Assembly: GCA_038523925.1 (NCBI GenBank)
Contig: JBCBIY010000008.1
Span: 62,001-126,000 of the forward strand
Reading direction: 5' to 3'
DNA length: 64,000 nt
Source of the DNA: JBCBWG01 sp038523925
GTDB lineage: Bacteria; Pseudomonadota; Alphaproteobacteria; Rhizobiales; Hyphomicrobiaceae
Shown here: one piece after another, positions 33,490 through 43,963 of the stretch
Numbering within the stretch: position 1 is the first letter of the stretch
How the letters are laid out: each line of letters begins with the position of its first letter
Made by a program: the position numbers and the translations under genes
Notes under the pieces: generated by a model
What the model was told of the DNA's origin: nothing
Seen by the model: only the letters and a program-made list of their open reading frames with translations
Databases searched by the model: none

Positions 33490-36294
33490 TCAATCTCCGC
33501 GCGCAAGCGCCTTCAGCTTATACAGGAGATCGAGTGCTGCGCGCGGGCTCAATTCGTCCGGCCTGACATCATCAAGTGCATCCTGCAGCGGCGATGGTGC
33601 GGCCCCGGTTTGCGCCATGGTCACGCTCTTTGGCCTTGCAGCCTCGAACAGTGGCAGGTCAGTGAGCGCATCCGCCGAGCCGCGGCCCTGATCGGCATCT
33701 TCGAGGACGGCGAGGACTTCGCCGGCGCGCGCGATGACGTCGCCCGGCAGCCCCGCGAGCCGCGCCACCTGAATGCCATAAGACCGGTTCGCCGCGCCGG
33801 GCCTTACCCGATGGAGAAACACGATTTCGTCGCGCCACTCCTTCACGTCCATGGTCACGCTTGCCACCGAAGCCAGGCGATCGGCGAGCGCAGTCATCTC
33901 ATGGTAGTGCGTTGCAAACAGCGCCCGGCAGCCGATCTGGTCGTGCAGGTGCTCGACGGCCGCCCACGCAATCGACAAGCCATCAAACGTCGACGTGCCG
34001 CGGCCAACTTCATCGAGAACGACAAGTGACCGGTCCGTTGCCTGCGTCAGGATCGCTGCTGTTTCGACCATCTCAACCATGAATGTGGACCGCCCGCGCG
34101 CCAGGTCGTCAGACGCGCCGACGCGGGAAAAGATGCGGTCGACGATGCCGATGCGCGCTTGCTCAGCCGGCACGAACGATCCCGCCTGGGCCATGAGCAC
34201 AATGAGCGCGGTCTGGCGCAGAAACGTCGACTTGCCCGCCATGTTCGGCCCTGTGACGAGCCAGACCCGTGCATCGCCCGACTGCTCGAAGCCGGGTGGT
34301 CGCGGCGTGCCGTCGCCAGCGTCGCCAAGCACGCAGTCGTTCGCGATAAACGGATCGGAGGTCGCGGCGCGCAGCGCTTGCTCGACGACGGGATGGCGGC
34401 CGGAGATGATCGCGAGGCCCGGATCGTCGGTGACCTCAGGGCGGACGTAGCCTTCGCTTCTCGCAAGTTCGCCAAGCGCGGTCAGACAGTCGAGATCGGC
34501 AAGTGCCGCACCGAGCCGCGCGAGCTGCGGTTCGGCTGCACGGATCGCATCGGCAAGCTCCTGGAACAGCTCTTGTTCTCGGGCCAGGGCGCGGCCGCCG
34601 GCGGATGCGATCTTGCCCTCGGTCTTGACGAGTTCATCGGTTACGAAGCGCACCGCATTCGCCATCGTCTGGCGATGGCGGAATGTGTCGCTCAGCGGCG
34701 CCTCCAGCAGCGGTTTCGCGTTGGCGCTCGTCGCCTCGAGGAAGTAACCCAGCAGGTTGTTGTGCCGGATCTTAAGCCCGCGCACGCCGGTCTCTTTACC
34801 GTAGCGCGCTTCAAGTCCCGCCATGACCGCGCGGCTATCGTCCCGCAACGCCCGCGCCTCATCGAGTGCCGTATCAAACCCGGCCCGGATGAAACCACCG
34901 TCGCGCCGGATCGGCGGCAGGTCCTCATCGAGCGCCGCATCCAACCTGGCGCGCAACTCGACTGCAACGCCTGTCAGGTCACGCCTGACCGCCGCAATGT
35001 CTTTCGGAAGCCCGCTCGCCGACGCGGGTGCGAGACACTGGTCGAGCGTTGCCGCCGCCGCCAGGGCATCGCGGACGGCGCCAAGGTCGCGCGGACCACC
35101 CCGCATCAGCGCCAGACGCGAGACCGCGCGCGCCACATCTGGTGCTGCCTTCAAGCAGGCGCGGATGTCTTCGCGGACGATGTCCTGATCGATGAAGAAC
35201 CCGACGGCGTCCTGGCGCGCGCGGATTTCAGGTAGCGTCGTCAGCGGCGCTGCGATCCGGGCGCCAAGGAGCCGGGCGCCGGGGCCGGTCACCGTGCGGT
35301 CAATGGCTGCCAGGAGACTGCCGCCCCGATCTCCGCTCGCGCCGCGCGTTATCTCAAGGCTCGCCCGCGTTGCCGCATCGATGATCACGGACGCATCGGC
35401 ACCGATCCGCCGTGGCGACTGGACGACGGTGCGCTGTCCAACCTGCGTCAGCTCGACGTAGCGGAACAGCGCGCCGAGCGTCGCGAGTTCGCCGCGCGAG
35501 AAGCTGCCGAACGCGCCGAGGTCGCTGACGCCGAGCCCCGCCTTAAGCGCCGTCTCGCCTGCAAGGCTATCAAAGCTTTGGCCGGGTACGGCTGTAACAG
35601 CGGCAGCGCTGCGTTCAGCCGCGCTCTGGATGCCAGCAGGCGCATCCCGCCGGTCGCTGATCAAGATCTCGCCGGGCGCAAGCCGCACGATCTCACCATC
35701 GAGGTCCGGCGCAGGCACGGCGCCGACTTCCAGCTCGCCGGTCGACAGATCAAACGCCGCCAGCGCGACCGACGCGGGCGCGCCATCGGCTTCGGGCACA
35801 TCGTGGACCGCAACGAGATAGTTCGCGGCCTTAGCGTCAAGCAGCGTCTCTTCGGTGAGCGTGCCCGGCGTGACGAGCCGGACGACGTCGCGTTTGACGA
35901 CCGCCTTGGATCCCCGCTTCCGCGCCTCGGCCGGGTCCTCAAGCTGCTCGCAAACGGCAACGCGATACCCCTGCCGGATCAGCCGCTGCAGGTATTCATC
36001 AGCGCGCGCGACTGGGACGCCGCACATCGGGATGTCTTCGCCGAGGTGCTTGCCGCGCTTGGTAAGGACGATACTAAGCGCCGCCGACGCGACAACGGCG
36101 TCTTCGAAGAACAGCTCATAGAAGTCGCCCATCCGGTACCAGAGGAGGCTGTCCGGGTTGGCCGTCTTGATTTCAAGGTATTGCGCCATCGACGGTGTGA
36201 CGCCGGCTGCGGCATCGGCGGACTTAGCCGTGCCGCGCGCGTTTTCCGGCGCCTTCGCCGCGCCCGCTTGGGATGTTGTCTGCCCCTGTGCCAT
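33490..36294 (-). CDS. mutS: DNA mismatch repair protein MutS
   Basis: A 934-residue mismatch-recognition ATPase. The mismatch-contact motif is GDFYELF in MGDFYELFFEDA. The clamp and core follow. The ATPase has Walker A GPNMAGKST, Walker B LVVLDEVGRGTSTFDG and ALFATHYHEM. The first 35 residues before MAQYLEIK are an Ala/Lys-rich tail. The start could be the ATG at 36294 or an internal one; a TTG at 36330 is less likely. The mutS-glnD order with a 5-bp gap is common in this group. Confidence 0.95.
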   Translation of the reverse strand: MAQGQTTSQAGAAKAPENARGTAKSADAAAGVTPSMAQYLEIKTANPDSLLWYRMGDFYELFFEDAVVASAALSIVLTKRGKHLGEDIPMCGVPVARADEYLQRLIRQGYRVAVCEQLEDPAEARKRGSKAVVKRDVVRLVTPGTLTEETLLDAKAANYLVAVHDVPEADGAPASVALAAFDLSTGELEVGAVPAPDLDGEIVRLAPGEILISDRRDAPAGIQSAAERSAAAVTAVPGQSFDSLAGETALKAGLGVSDLGAFGSFSRGELATLGALFRYVELTQVGQRTVVQSPRRIGADASVIIDAATRASLEITRGASGDRGGSLLAAIDRTVTGPGARLLGARIAAPLTTLPEIRARQDAVGFFIDQDIVREDIRACLKAAPDVARAVSRLALMRGGPRDLGAVRDALAAAATLDQCLAPASASGLPKDIAAVRRDLTGVAVELRARLDAALDEDLPPIRRDGGFIRAGFDTALDEARALRDDSRAVMAGLEARYGKETGVRGLKIRHNNLLGYFLEATSANAKPLLEAPLSDTFRHRQTMANAVRFVTDELVKTEGKIASAGGRALAREQELFQELADAIRAAEPQLARLGAALADLDCLTALGELARSEGYVRPEVTDDPGLAIISGRHPVVEQALRAATSDPFIANDCVLGDAGDGTPRPPGFEQSGDARVWLVTGPNMAGKSTFLRQTALIVLMAQAGSFVPAEQARIGIVDRIFSRVGASDDLARGRSTFMVEMVETAAILTQATDRSLVVLDEVGRGTSTFDGLSIAWAAVEHLHDQIGCRALFATHYHEMTALADRLASVASVTMDVKEWRDEIVFLHRVRPGAANRSYGIQVARLAGLPGDVIARAGEVLAVLEDADQGRGSADALTDLPLFEAARPKSVTMAQTGAAPSPLQDALDDVRPDELSPRAALDLLYKLKALARGD

Positions 36295-36357
36295 GCGCTT
36301 CGAGTTAGCGGGTTTTCGGTCCGCCCGCAAAGCCGCGCTGAGGCTATCCAGACCTTG

Positions 36358-37191
36358 TCAAAACTTCTGCGCCATGAAGGTCTCGATCGACCGCGCGACG
36401 CGGCCTGGTTGCTCGAAGTGCATGAAGTGGCCGGCACCCGCCACGACATCGAGCGTCGCATCGCCCAATCCAGCGACCAGTTTCTCGGACGCCGCCTGTG
36501 GCACCATCTTGTCGCGTTCGCCCGCAAGGACGAGCACGGGCACCGTGATCGCGCTGAGCCCCTCCCGCGCATCGTAGGCGGCGCAGGCCGTAAAATCGGC
36601 AAGGACTTGATCCGGCCCGCAGGCCTTCATGTGGCGGCGTCCGGTCTCGCGGTAGACGGCAGGCGCCATTTTCGCCCAGGAGAACTTCACGATCATGTCG
36701 ACCGTCGCGTCGAAGTCAGACGTAAGCCCGTCGAGGATCTGGTCGGTGACCGGCAGCCGCGCCGAAGAGCCGATGATGACGAGCCCTCCGACCTTTTCTG
36801 GTGCCTGCACGGCCGCCGTCAGCGCAATGCCGCCGCCCATCGAGTGACCCGCGAGCACAGGTTGCTCGAGGCCCAGCGCGTCGGCAGCCTCCAAGACTGT
36901 CTCTGCGAGGCGCCCGACTGTCGGCGCGCCATCGGGGAGCGGATCGCTACCGCCATGGCCCGGCAGATCAAGCGCGTAGACTGCCCGGCCACTGAGCGCG
37001 TGGGTTTCCGGCAGCGTGCGGACCCCTAGGGTTTGCGCGGCATTGGAGCGATAGCGCCACTCAGCCGGCCAATCGCGCGCCTGCCCGCCTGCGCCATGGA
37101 TCAAGACCAGCGCGGGCGTTGCCTCCGCGTCCGGCGCAATACCGTTCCAGGAGTACGTCATCCGCCCAGCGCGCGTTGAAAGTGCAGGCAT
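36358..37191 (-). CDS. Alpha/beta hydrolase
   Basis: A 277-residue alpha/beta hydrolase. LVLIHGAGGQARDW supplies the oxyanion hole, DLPGHGGSDP is the strand-turn typical of the family, the nucleophile elbow is GHSMGGG, the acid is probably in AGERDKMVP, and the catalytic His in GAGHFMHFEQP. The GxGHFMHFEQP ending resembles haloperoxidase- and lipase-like esterases, but the substrate is not clear. It is downstream of nothing obvious, lies 63 bp before mutS on the same strand, and diverges from the amidohydrolase gene. Confidence 0.88.
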   Translation of the reverse strand: MPALSTRAGRMTYSWNGIAPDAEATPALVLIHGAGGQARDWPAEWRYRSNAAQTLGVRTLPETHALSGRAVYALDLPGHGGSDPLPDGAPTVGRLAETVLEAADALGLEQPVLAGHSMGGGIALTAAVQAPEKVGGLVIIGSSARLPVTDQILDGLTSDFDATVDMIVKFSWAKMAPAVYRETGRRHMKACGPDQVLADFTACAAYDAREGLSAITVPVLVLAGERDKMVPQAASEKLVAGLGDATLDVVAGAGHFMHFEQPGRVARSIETFMAQKF

Positions 37192-37289
37192 GGCGTTTCC
37201 CTCCGGCCTCGGTCATCCTTGCGGGACGTGATGTGCACGCACCGCAGGTCCTTTGACAAGCCGCGCGCCGAAACCACGCGAGACCGGGC

Positions 37290-38225
37290 ATGACCGAGCG
37301 CGCGCAAACGCCGATCATCGATTGTCACCACCACGTCTGGGCCCCAACCGCCGAGACGCATCCTTGGCTCGCGCCCGGCGCAAACATCCCGTTCCGCTAT
37401 GGCGATTACTCCGCGATCAAGCGCGACTACCGGCCAGAGGACTACGATCGCGATGCAAGCGGGTTTGACGTGGTGGGCCACGTGACAATGGAGGGCGAGT
37501 GGGACCCGGTTGATCCCGTCGGTGAGACGCGATGGATCGCGGAGGTTTTTGCAAGGCGCCCGGACTATCGCGCGCATGTGGCCCGCGCCTTTCTCGATCG
37601 CGGCGATATCGGCGATCAGCTCGCCGGTCATGCGGAATTCCTGTTTGTCCGCGGCATCAGACATAAGCCGACGTCAGCGCCGTCGGCGGCGGCAATCGAG
37701 ATTGGGGCGCCCGGCAGCCTCAGCGATCCGAATTGGCAGCGCGGCTATCGCCGGCTGGCGGACCACGGCCTACACTTCGAGCTGCAAGCGCCGTGGTGGC
37801 ACATTGACGAATTGCTTGAATTGCGCGCCGCGGTGCCGGAGACGCCGGTCGTGATCAATCACATGTTCATGCCCGGCGACCGGGATCCGGCGACGCTTCG
37901 CGGCTGGCGCGAGGCGATCACGCGCGCGGCCACCGACACTGGGCTCACGATAAAGATCTCCGGCATGGGCCTTCCGAGCCAGCTCTGGCGCCTCGATGAT
38001 CATCGCGCGCTGATTGATCATGTGCTCGAACGCTTTGGACCGGACCGCTGCATGGTCGCCTCGAACTTCCCCGTCGATCGGCTCACCGGTTCGTTCGCGA
38101 CCATCATCGGCGGCTATCAGGACGCGCTCTCTGACCTTACACCGGCGGAGCGCGCCGCCGTCTTCCACGACACTGCCGCCAGGGTCTATCGTCTCAACAC
38201 GCCCCTCGTGGCCGAAGGAGCCTGA
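37290..38225 (+). CDS. TIM-barrel amidohydrolase (COG3618-like)
   Basis: A 311-residue metal-dependent hydrolase of the amidohydrolase_2 type. The metal-binding start is IIDCHHHVWAP, with a later His in PVVINHMFMPGD and the Asp/Asn region CMVASNFPVDRLTG. Proteins of this group hydrolyse lactones and related cyclic esters. It is followed by a cyclase-family gene 5 bp downstream, so the two probably work in one short pathway. The pair starts divergently from the alpha/beta hydrolase. Confidence 0.85.
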   Translation: MTERAQTPIIDCHHHVWAPTAETHPWLAPGANIPFRYGDYSAIKRDYRPEDYDRDASGFDVVGHVTMEGEWDPVDPVGETRWIAEVFARRPDYRAHVARAFLDRGDIGDQLAGHAEFLFVRGIRHKPTSAPSAAAIEIGAPGSLSDPNWQRGYRRLADHGLHFELQAPWWHIDELLELRAAVPETPVVINHMFMPGDRDPATLRGWREAITRAATDTGLTIKISGMGLPSQLWRLDDHRALIDHVLERFGPDRCMVASNFPVDRLTGSFATIIGGYQDALSDLTPAERAAVFHDTAARVYRLNTPLVAEGA

Positions 38226-38230
38226 CGCCC

Positions 38231-38908
38231 ATGCGCATCATTGATCTTAGCGTGCCGGTTGGCGAGGGCCACGTCCGATGGTCTGTCGAGCGCAGCGTCA
38301 AAGGCAATCTGGAAGCTGGCGATCTGTTTCAGGCCACAACCATCCGCCTGCCCTGCCATGGCTTTACCCACGTCGACGCCAAACGGCACTTCTTCAAGGG
38401 CGAACCGACGATCGAGGCAACCGACCTCGATGATCTCGTCGGCCCGGCAAAGGTCATCGACCTCAAGGACGTGCAGCCGAACCAGGCGATCGACGCGGCG
38501 CTGTTGCAAGACCGTTTGGATGCGGCAAGAGCGGAGGCTGGCGACCGGCTCTTGCTCGTCACTGCATGGCACCGGCATCGCGACATCAACACCGAAGCGT
38601 TCTGGCGTGAGGCCCCCTACATCACGCGCGATGGCGCAGAGTATCTCGAGAGCCGCGCCCCCCGCACGGTCTGCTTCGACTTCCCGCAGGACTATTGCAT
38701 CCGGCTTATGCTTGATGGCGAACAGCGCCCGATCGAAGAGAACGTCACGCACGACACGTTGCTGCGCGCCGGCGTGCACATGGTCGAGTATCTGACCAAC
38801 ACCGCAGAGATCAGCGCCCGCGACGTCTTTCTGTCAGCCGCACCCATAAAGATTACGAATGCCGATGGTGCGCCTGCCCGCGTTTACGTCATCGAAGGCA
38901 TGGCATAA
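38231..38908 (+). CDS. Cyclase-family (kynurenine-formamidase-like) metal hydrolase
   Basis: A 225-residue protein of the cyclase/kynurenine formamidase family. The family motif HxxTHxDAxxHF appears as CHGFTHVDAKRHFF, giving the metal-binding His and Asp residues. A later His lies in LLLVTAWHRHRDIN. RIIDLSVPVGEGHVRW is the usual N-terminal strand. AAGGAG about 11 nt upstream supports the ATG. Formamidase or lactonase-type activity is possible; the substrate is unknown. It is read with the preceding amidohydrolase. Confidence 0.87.
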   Translation: MRIIDLSVPVGEGHVRWSVERSVKGNLEAGDLFQATTIRLPCHGFTHVDAKRHFFKGEPTIEATDLDDLVGPAKVIDLKDVQPNQAIDAALLQDRLDAARAEAGDRLLLVTAWHRHRDINTEAFWREAPYITRDGAEYLESRAPRTVCFDFPQDYCIRLMLDGEQRPIEENVTHDTLLRAGVHMVEYLTNTAEISARDVFLSAAPIKITNADGAPARVYVIEGMA

Positions 38909-38932
38909 CGCGCCCGCCCTCGCCTCTCGGCG

Positions 38933-39502
38933 TTACATGCTGAGCTTTCCGCGGCCGATGGCGGCAATGCCGGTCCGAGAGACGTCGGCGAGGCCAAGTT
39001 CGGTCATGATCGAAATGAACTGCTCGATCTTGTTCTGGCGGCCCGTGATCTGAAACACAAAGTGCTCGGTCGAGGCATCGATCACATCGGCCTTGAAGAT
39101 CTCCGCCAGACGCAGCGCCTCGATCCGGTCCTCGCCCTGACCGACGACCTTAATAAGCGCCAGCTCGCGCTCGAGTGCGACGCCGTCAAACGTCAGGTCG
39201 TTGACCTTGTGGATCGGCACCATGCGCTCAAGCTGATGCTTGATTTGCTCGATGACGGCTGGGGTACCGCGCGTCACGATCGTGATCCGCGACAGATGCT
39301 TTTCGTGCTCCGTCTCGGTCACCGTCAGAGAGTCGATGTTGTAGCCGCGGCCCGAGAACAGCCCGATGACGCGCGCGAGCACGCCCGGCTCGTTGTCGAC
39401 GAGGACCGAGAGCGTTCGGCTCACGATCTCTTCGTTGCGCTGCGGCGCGGGATAATGCGACTGCTGCGGGTCGTTCGCGTTGGCGGGTATATCGGCTGAC
39501 AT
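38933..39502 (-). CDS. ilvN: Acetolactate synthase small (regulatory) subunit
   Basis: A 189-residue regulatory subunit of acetohydroxyacid synthase. The N-terminal ACT domain has TLSVLVDNEPGVLARVIGLF followed by SGRGYNIDSLTV, the valine-binding region. The C-terminal half has ELALIKVVGQGEDR and KADVIDAS. The large subunit is at 41149, separated by a GST and a LysE-type gene on the same strand, a common spacing here rather than a tight operon. It is convergent with the cyclase gene. Confidence 0.95.
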   Translation of the reverse strand: MSADIPANANDPQQSHYPAPQRNEEIVSRTLSVLVDNEPGVLARVIGLFSGRGYNIDSLTVTETEHEKHLSRITIVTRGTPAVIEQIKHQLERMVPIHKVNDLTFDGVALERELALIKVVGQGEDRIEALRLAEIFKADVIDASTEHFVFQITGRQNKIEQFISIMTELGLADVSRTGIAAIGRGKLSM

Positions 39503-39527
39503 CGGCTTGCCCTTCGCTCAAACGCCG

Positions 39528-40217
39528 CTACCGAAAGACCGCATTCGGCGTTTCGTCAACCTCGTCCGCGTCGATCACCCAGGTTTCCTGAAGCCCAGCT
39601 TCGCGCCACGCCGCGACCGACGGATGCGCCAGCACGGCGTCCATGTAGGCGCGCGTCTCAGAGGTCACGTTGAAGCTGTAGCCATCGAAGCGCGCGACGA
39701 CCGGCGCGTACATCGCATCGGCGGCTGAGAACGCGCCGTAGAGAAACGGGCCCGCTCCACGCGGCGCGCCAAATTTGGCGCGGGCGGCCGCCCACAGGGC
39801 TTCGATCCGTGCCGCATCGCGCGCCGCTGCGTCGCCTCGGTCCTTCTGCGGAAACCGCTTGCCAAAATTCATCGGGCACGCGCCGCGCAGTGCGCCGAAA
39901 CCTGCGTGCATCTCGTTGGCAATTGCGCGGGCATGGGCCCGTGCAGCCATGTCAGCGGGCCAGATCGCCTTGTCGGCAAAACGGTCGGCGACATGTTCGA
40001 TGATCGCCATCGTCTCCCACACCACCGCATCGCCGTCCTGCAGCATCGGCACCGTACCGGACGCACCGAGCGCCTGCGCCGCCGCGCGATAGGTCTCAAA
40101 CTCCGGCGTATCGAGTGGCACGACAGTCTCGTCAAACGGGATGTCGAATGCGTGCAGCACCAGCCACGGCCGCATCGACCACGACGAGTACAGCTTGTTG
40201 CCAACTGACAAATGCAT
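39528..40217 (-). CDS. Glutathione S-transferase-family protein
   Basis: A 229-residue GST-fold protein. It starts MHLSVGNKLYSSWSMRPWLV, the Ser-rich active-site loop of a thioredoxin-like N-domain, then ALGASGTVPMLQDGD and VVWETMAIIEHVAD (cis-Pro and glutathione loop). The C-terminal domain has FSAADAMYAPVVARF. GGAGG lies 7 nt before the ATG. Substrate unknown. It sits between ilvN and the LysE-like gene, on the same strand. Confidence 0.86.
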   Translation of the reverse strand: MHLSVGNKLYSSWSMRPWLVLHAFDIPFDETVVPLDTPEFETYRAAAQALGASGTVPMLQDGDAVVWETMAIIEHVADRFADKAIWPADMAARAHARAIANEMHAGFGALRGACPMNFGKRFPQKDRGDAAARDAARIEALWAAARAKFGAPRGAGPFLYGAFSAADAMYAPVVARFDGYSFNVTSETRAYMDAVLAHPSVAAWREAGLQETWVIDADEVDETPNAVFR

Positions 40218-40305
40218 CGTGTTGCCTCCTCGTTTTACTCTGACTGGTCCTGAGCCGCGGCCGAGACCCGGTTCAGCCGGCCGGGCACGCCTCAGGTGCG
40301 GAAGC

Positions 40306-40911
40306 TTAGTCGCGCGAAATCAAAAGCCGGAGCCCAAGTGCGCCCAGGACCGATGCTGCGACGCGGTCGATGTAGACCTTCGCACGCAGGTAGGCATCGC
40401 GCACGCGCGGGGTCGTCATTGCGCAGGCGAGCGCCGCGTAGCACGCAATCTCCACGACTAGATGGTTGAGCGTGATGAACGCGATCTCGGCCACGCCGAG
40501 CCCAGGTGGAAAGATGACGACGAGGACGGCGGCTGCGAATAGGACCGACTTGGGGTTCAGCACGTTGATGAGAAACCCATCGCGAAACGCACGGCGCGCC
40601 GGTTTCGCGCCGGCCGTAATCGCATCGCGCGCGCCGGCCCACATCTGCCAGGCGATGTAGAAAAGGTAGAGCGCACCTGCGATCTTCGCCGCGGCGTAGG
40701 CCCAGGGCACGAGCGAGAACACCGCATCGAGCCCGACCAGCGCCAGCAACGTCCAGATCGACGCCATCAAACCAAGCCCGCAGCCAACCGCGATACCGGC
40801 AAGCCGGCCCGACGACAGCGCCGTCTGTAGCGCGACGAGCAATGCCGGCCCGGGCGACGCAATCGCGACGAGCAACGCCAGATTGAAGGCAAAGATTTGC
40901 GCGAGCGTCAT
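40306..40911 (-). CDS. LysE-family translocator (amino acid exporter)
   Basis: 201 residues with six hydrophobic segments. The family start is AQIFAFNLALLVAIASPGPALLVALQTALSSGR, with the conserved PGPA motif. A later conserved FRDGFLINVLNPKSVLF sits in the middle helix. Members export lysine, threonine, homoserine lactone or other amino acids. I set the start at the ATG 40911; upstream in-frame sequence is hydrophilic and not in the family. Likely an efflux pump for an amino acid or metabolite; the specificity is open. Confidence 0.88.
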   Translation of the reverse strand: MTLAQIFAFNLALLVAIASPGPALLVALQTALSSGRLAGIAVGCGLGLMASIWTLLALVGLDAVFSLVPWAYAAAKIAGALYLFYIAWQMWAGARDAITAGAKPARRAFRDGFLINVLNPKSVLFAAAVLVVIFPPGLGVAEIAFITLNHLVVEIACYAALACAMTTPRVRDAYLRAKVYIDRVAASVLGALGLRLLISRD

Positions 40912-41148
40912 CGTGGATGTCTCCGAGTGGGCTGTCTCACGAATGCAGCCGGTTGCGGAAGCCAAGCTCTAGTTGAGAAGCCCGGCTAGAAACAACCTAT
41001 GCCTACCCCGGCGCGCCGCCTTCGTTGCTGCAAGAACCGATACGCTACGCGCCTACCGTCTTGATCGTCGGCACCGTTGGCCCACCAAGCCCCATCAGGG
41101 CCGACGAACCAACCCACCGTCGCGCGCACCTGTTGCCGAACGCCTCGG

Positions 41149-42915
<1,767 letters not shown>

Positions 42916-43009
42916 CACGCTATCCTTCATGCTGTCGATCGGTTTGCCCGGCGGCATGCGATGCCCCCGCGTTAGCCGGTCGGGTATCTCGAGGCCTGCG
43001 GACGGTCAA

Positions 43010-43963
43010 TCAATCCGCGAAGAATTTTAGCTCAGCGACAGTTTTTGATAAATTAAATTGCGCATCAACAGTCTTCCACGAAGTCATATTGCGTCGAAGC
43101 CACGTGAGCTGCCGCTTGATGTAGCGCCGGGTCGCGGTCTGCGTGGCGCTGATGGCCTCATCGAGATCAAGCGCTCCGGCAGCCAAGGCCATGAGCGGCG
43201 CGACACCCAGCGCCCCGAGAACCGGCGCATCCGCCGGCGGATCAAGCGCCCTCAGCGCCGCCACTTCCGCCTGCGCCTCGCCGTCCGATATCATCTGCAG
43301 AAAGCGCGCGTCCGCACGCGCGTAGAGCCAGTCCCGCTCGGCGGTGAGAACCAGGCGCGCAACCGCCGCGTCACGGAGGACGGGCTCGCCCGGCACCGCG
43401 TGCCATTCCAGCAGCGACCGGCCGGTTGCCTCGCGGACCTCGAGTGCACGTGCCATCCGTTGCGGATCGGAGGGCCTGAGCACGGCCGCCATCTCTGGAT
43501 CGGCCGCTGCGAGTTCGCGATGGAGCTCAGCCGCTGACACTTCGCTCGCGCGGGCCCGCCACTTGGCGCGGATCTCATCCGGGATCGGCGGGACGGGCGA
43601 GAGGCCCTCCGTCAGTGCGCGGAAGTAGAGCCCCGTGCCACCGACGATGATCGGCAGGTGGGCCGCATCCCAAACCGCATCCAGGACCGGCGCGATCTCG
43701 CGGGCCCAGTCGCCGGCTGAATAGTGTGCGGTTGCCGCGACGTGACCGTAGAGGCGATGGGGGACGGCCGCTTCATCAGCCGCCGTCGGCCGCGCCGTCA
43801 GCGTCCGCAACGTGTCGTAGACTTGCATGCTATCTGCATTGATGACGACGCCGTCGTGCGCGTGCGCAAGCGCCATGGCGAGGTCTGACTTGCCGCTCGC
43901 AGTCGGACCTGCGATGAGGACGGCAGATCGCCTCGGTGGCGGCGGAAACGCGCGGGGGGCCAT
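43010..43963 (-). CDS. miaA: tRNA dimethylallyltransferase MiaA
   Basis: A 317-residue prenyltransferase that adds dimethylallyl to A37 of tRNAs reading UNN codons. The P-loop is GPTASGKS (19-26), with INADSMQVYDTL, IIVGGTGLYFRALTEGL and the C-terminal TRRYIKRQLTWLRR. The start codon lies on the same four bases as the serB start codon on the other strand (CATG at 43961-43964). No alternative upstream of the P-loop is convincing, so the overlap appears real. Confidence 0.95.
   Translation of the reverse strand: MAPRAFPPPPRRSAVLIAGPTASGKSDLAMALAHAHDGVVINADSMQVYDTLRTLTARPTAADEAAVPHRLYGHVAATAHYSAGDWAREIAPVLDAVWDAAHLPIIVGGTGLYFRALTEGLSPVPPIPDEIRAKWRARASEVSAAELHRELAAADPEMAAVLRPSDPQRMARALEVREATGRSLLEWHAVPGEPVLRDAAVARLVLTAERDWLYARADARFLQMISDGEAQAEVAALRALDPPADAPVLGALGVAPLMALAAGALDLDEAISATQTATRRYIKRQLTWLRRNMTSWKTVDAQFNLSKTVAELKFFAD

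Noticed and set aside
35578..37029. A 483-codon plus-strand frame opposite mutS and the alpha/beta hydrolase
   Set aside because: It spans parts of two well-defined genes on the other strand and shows no domain.
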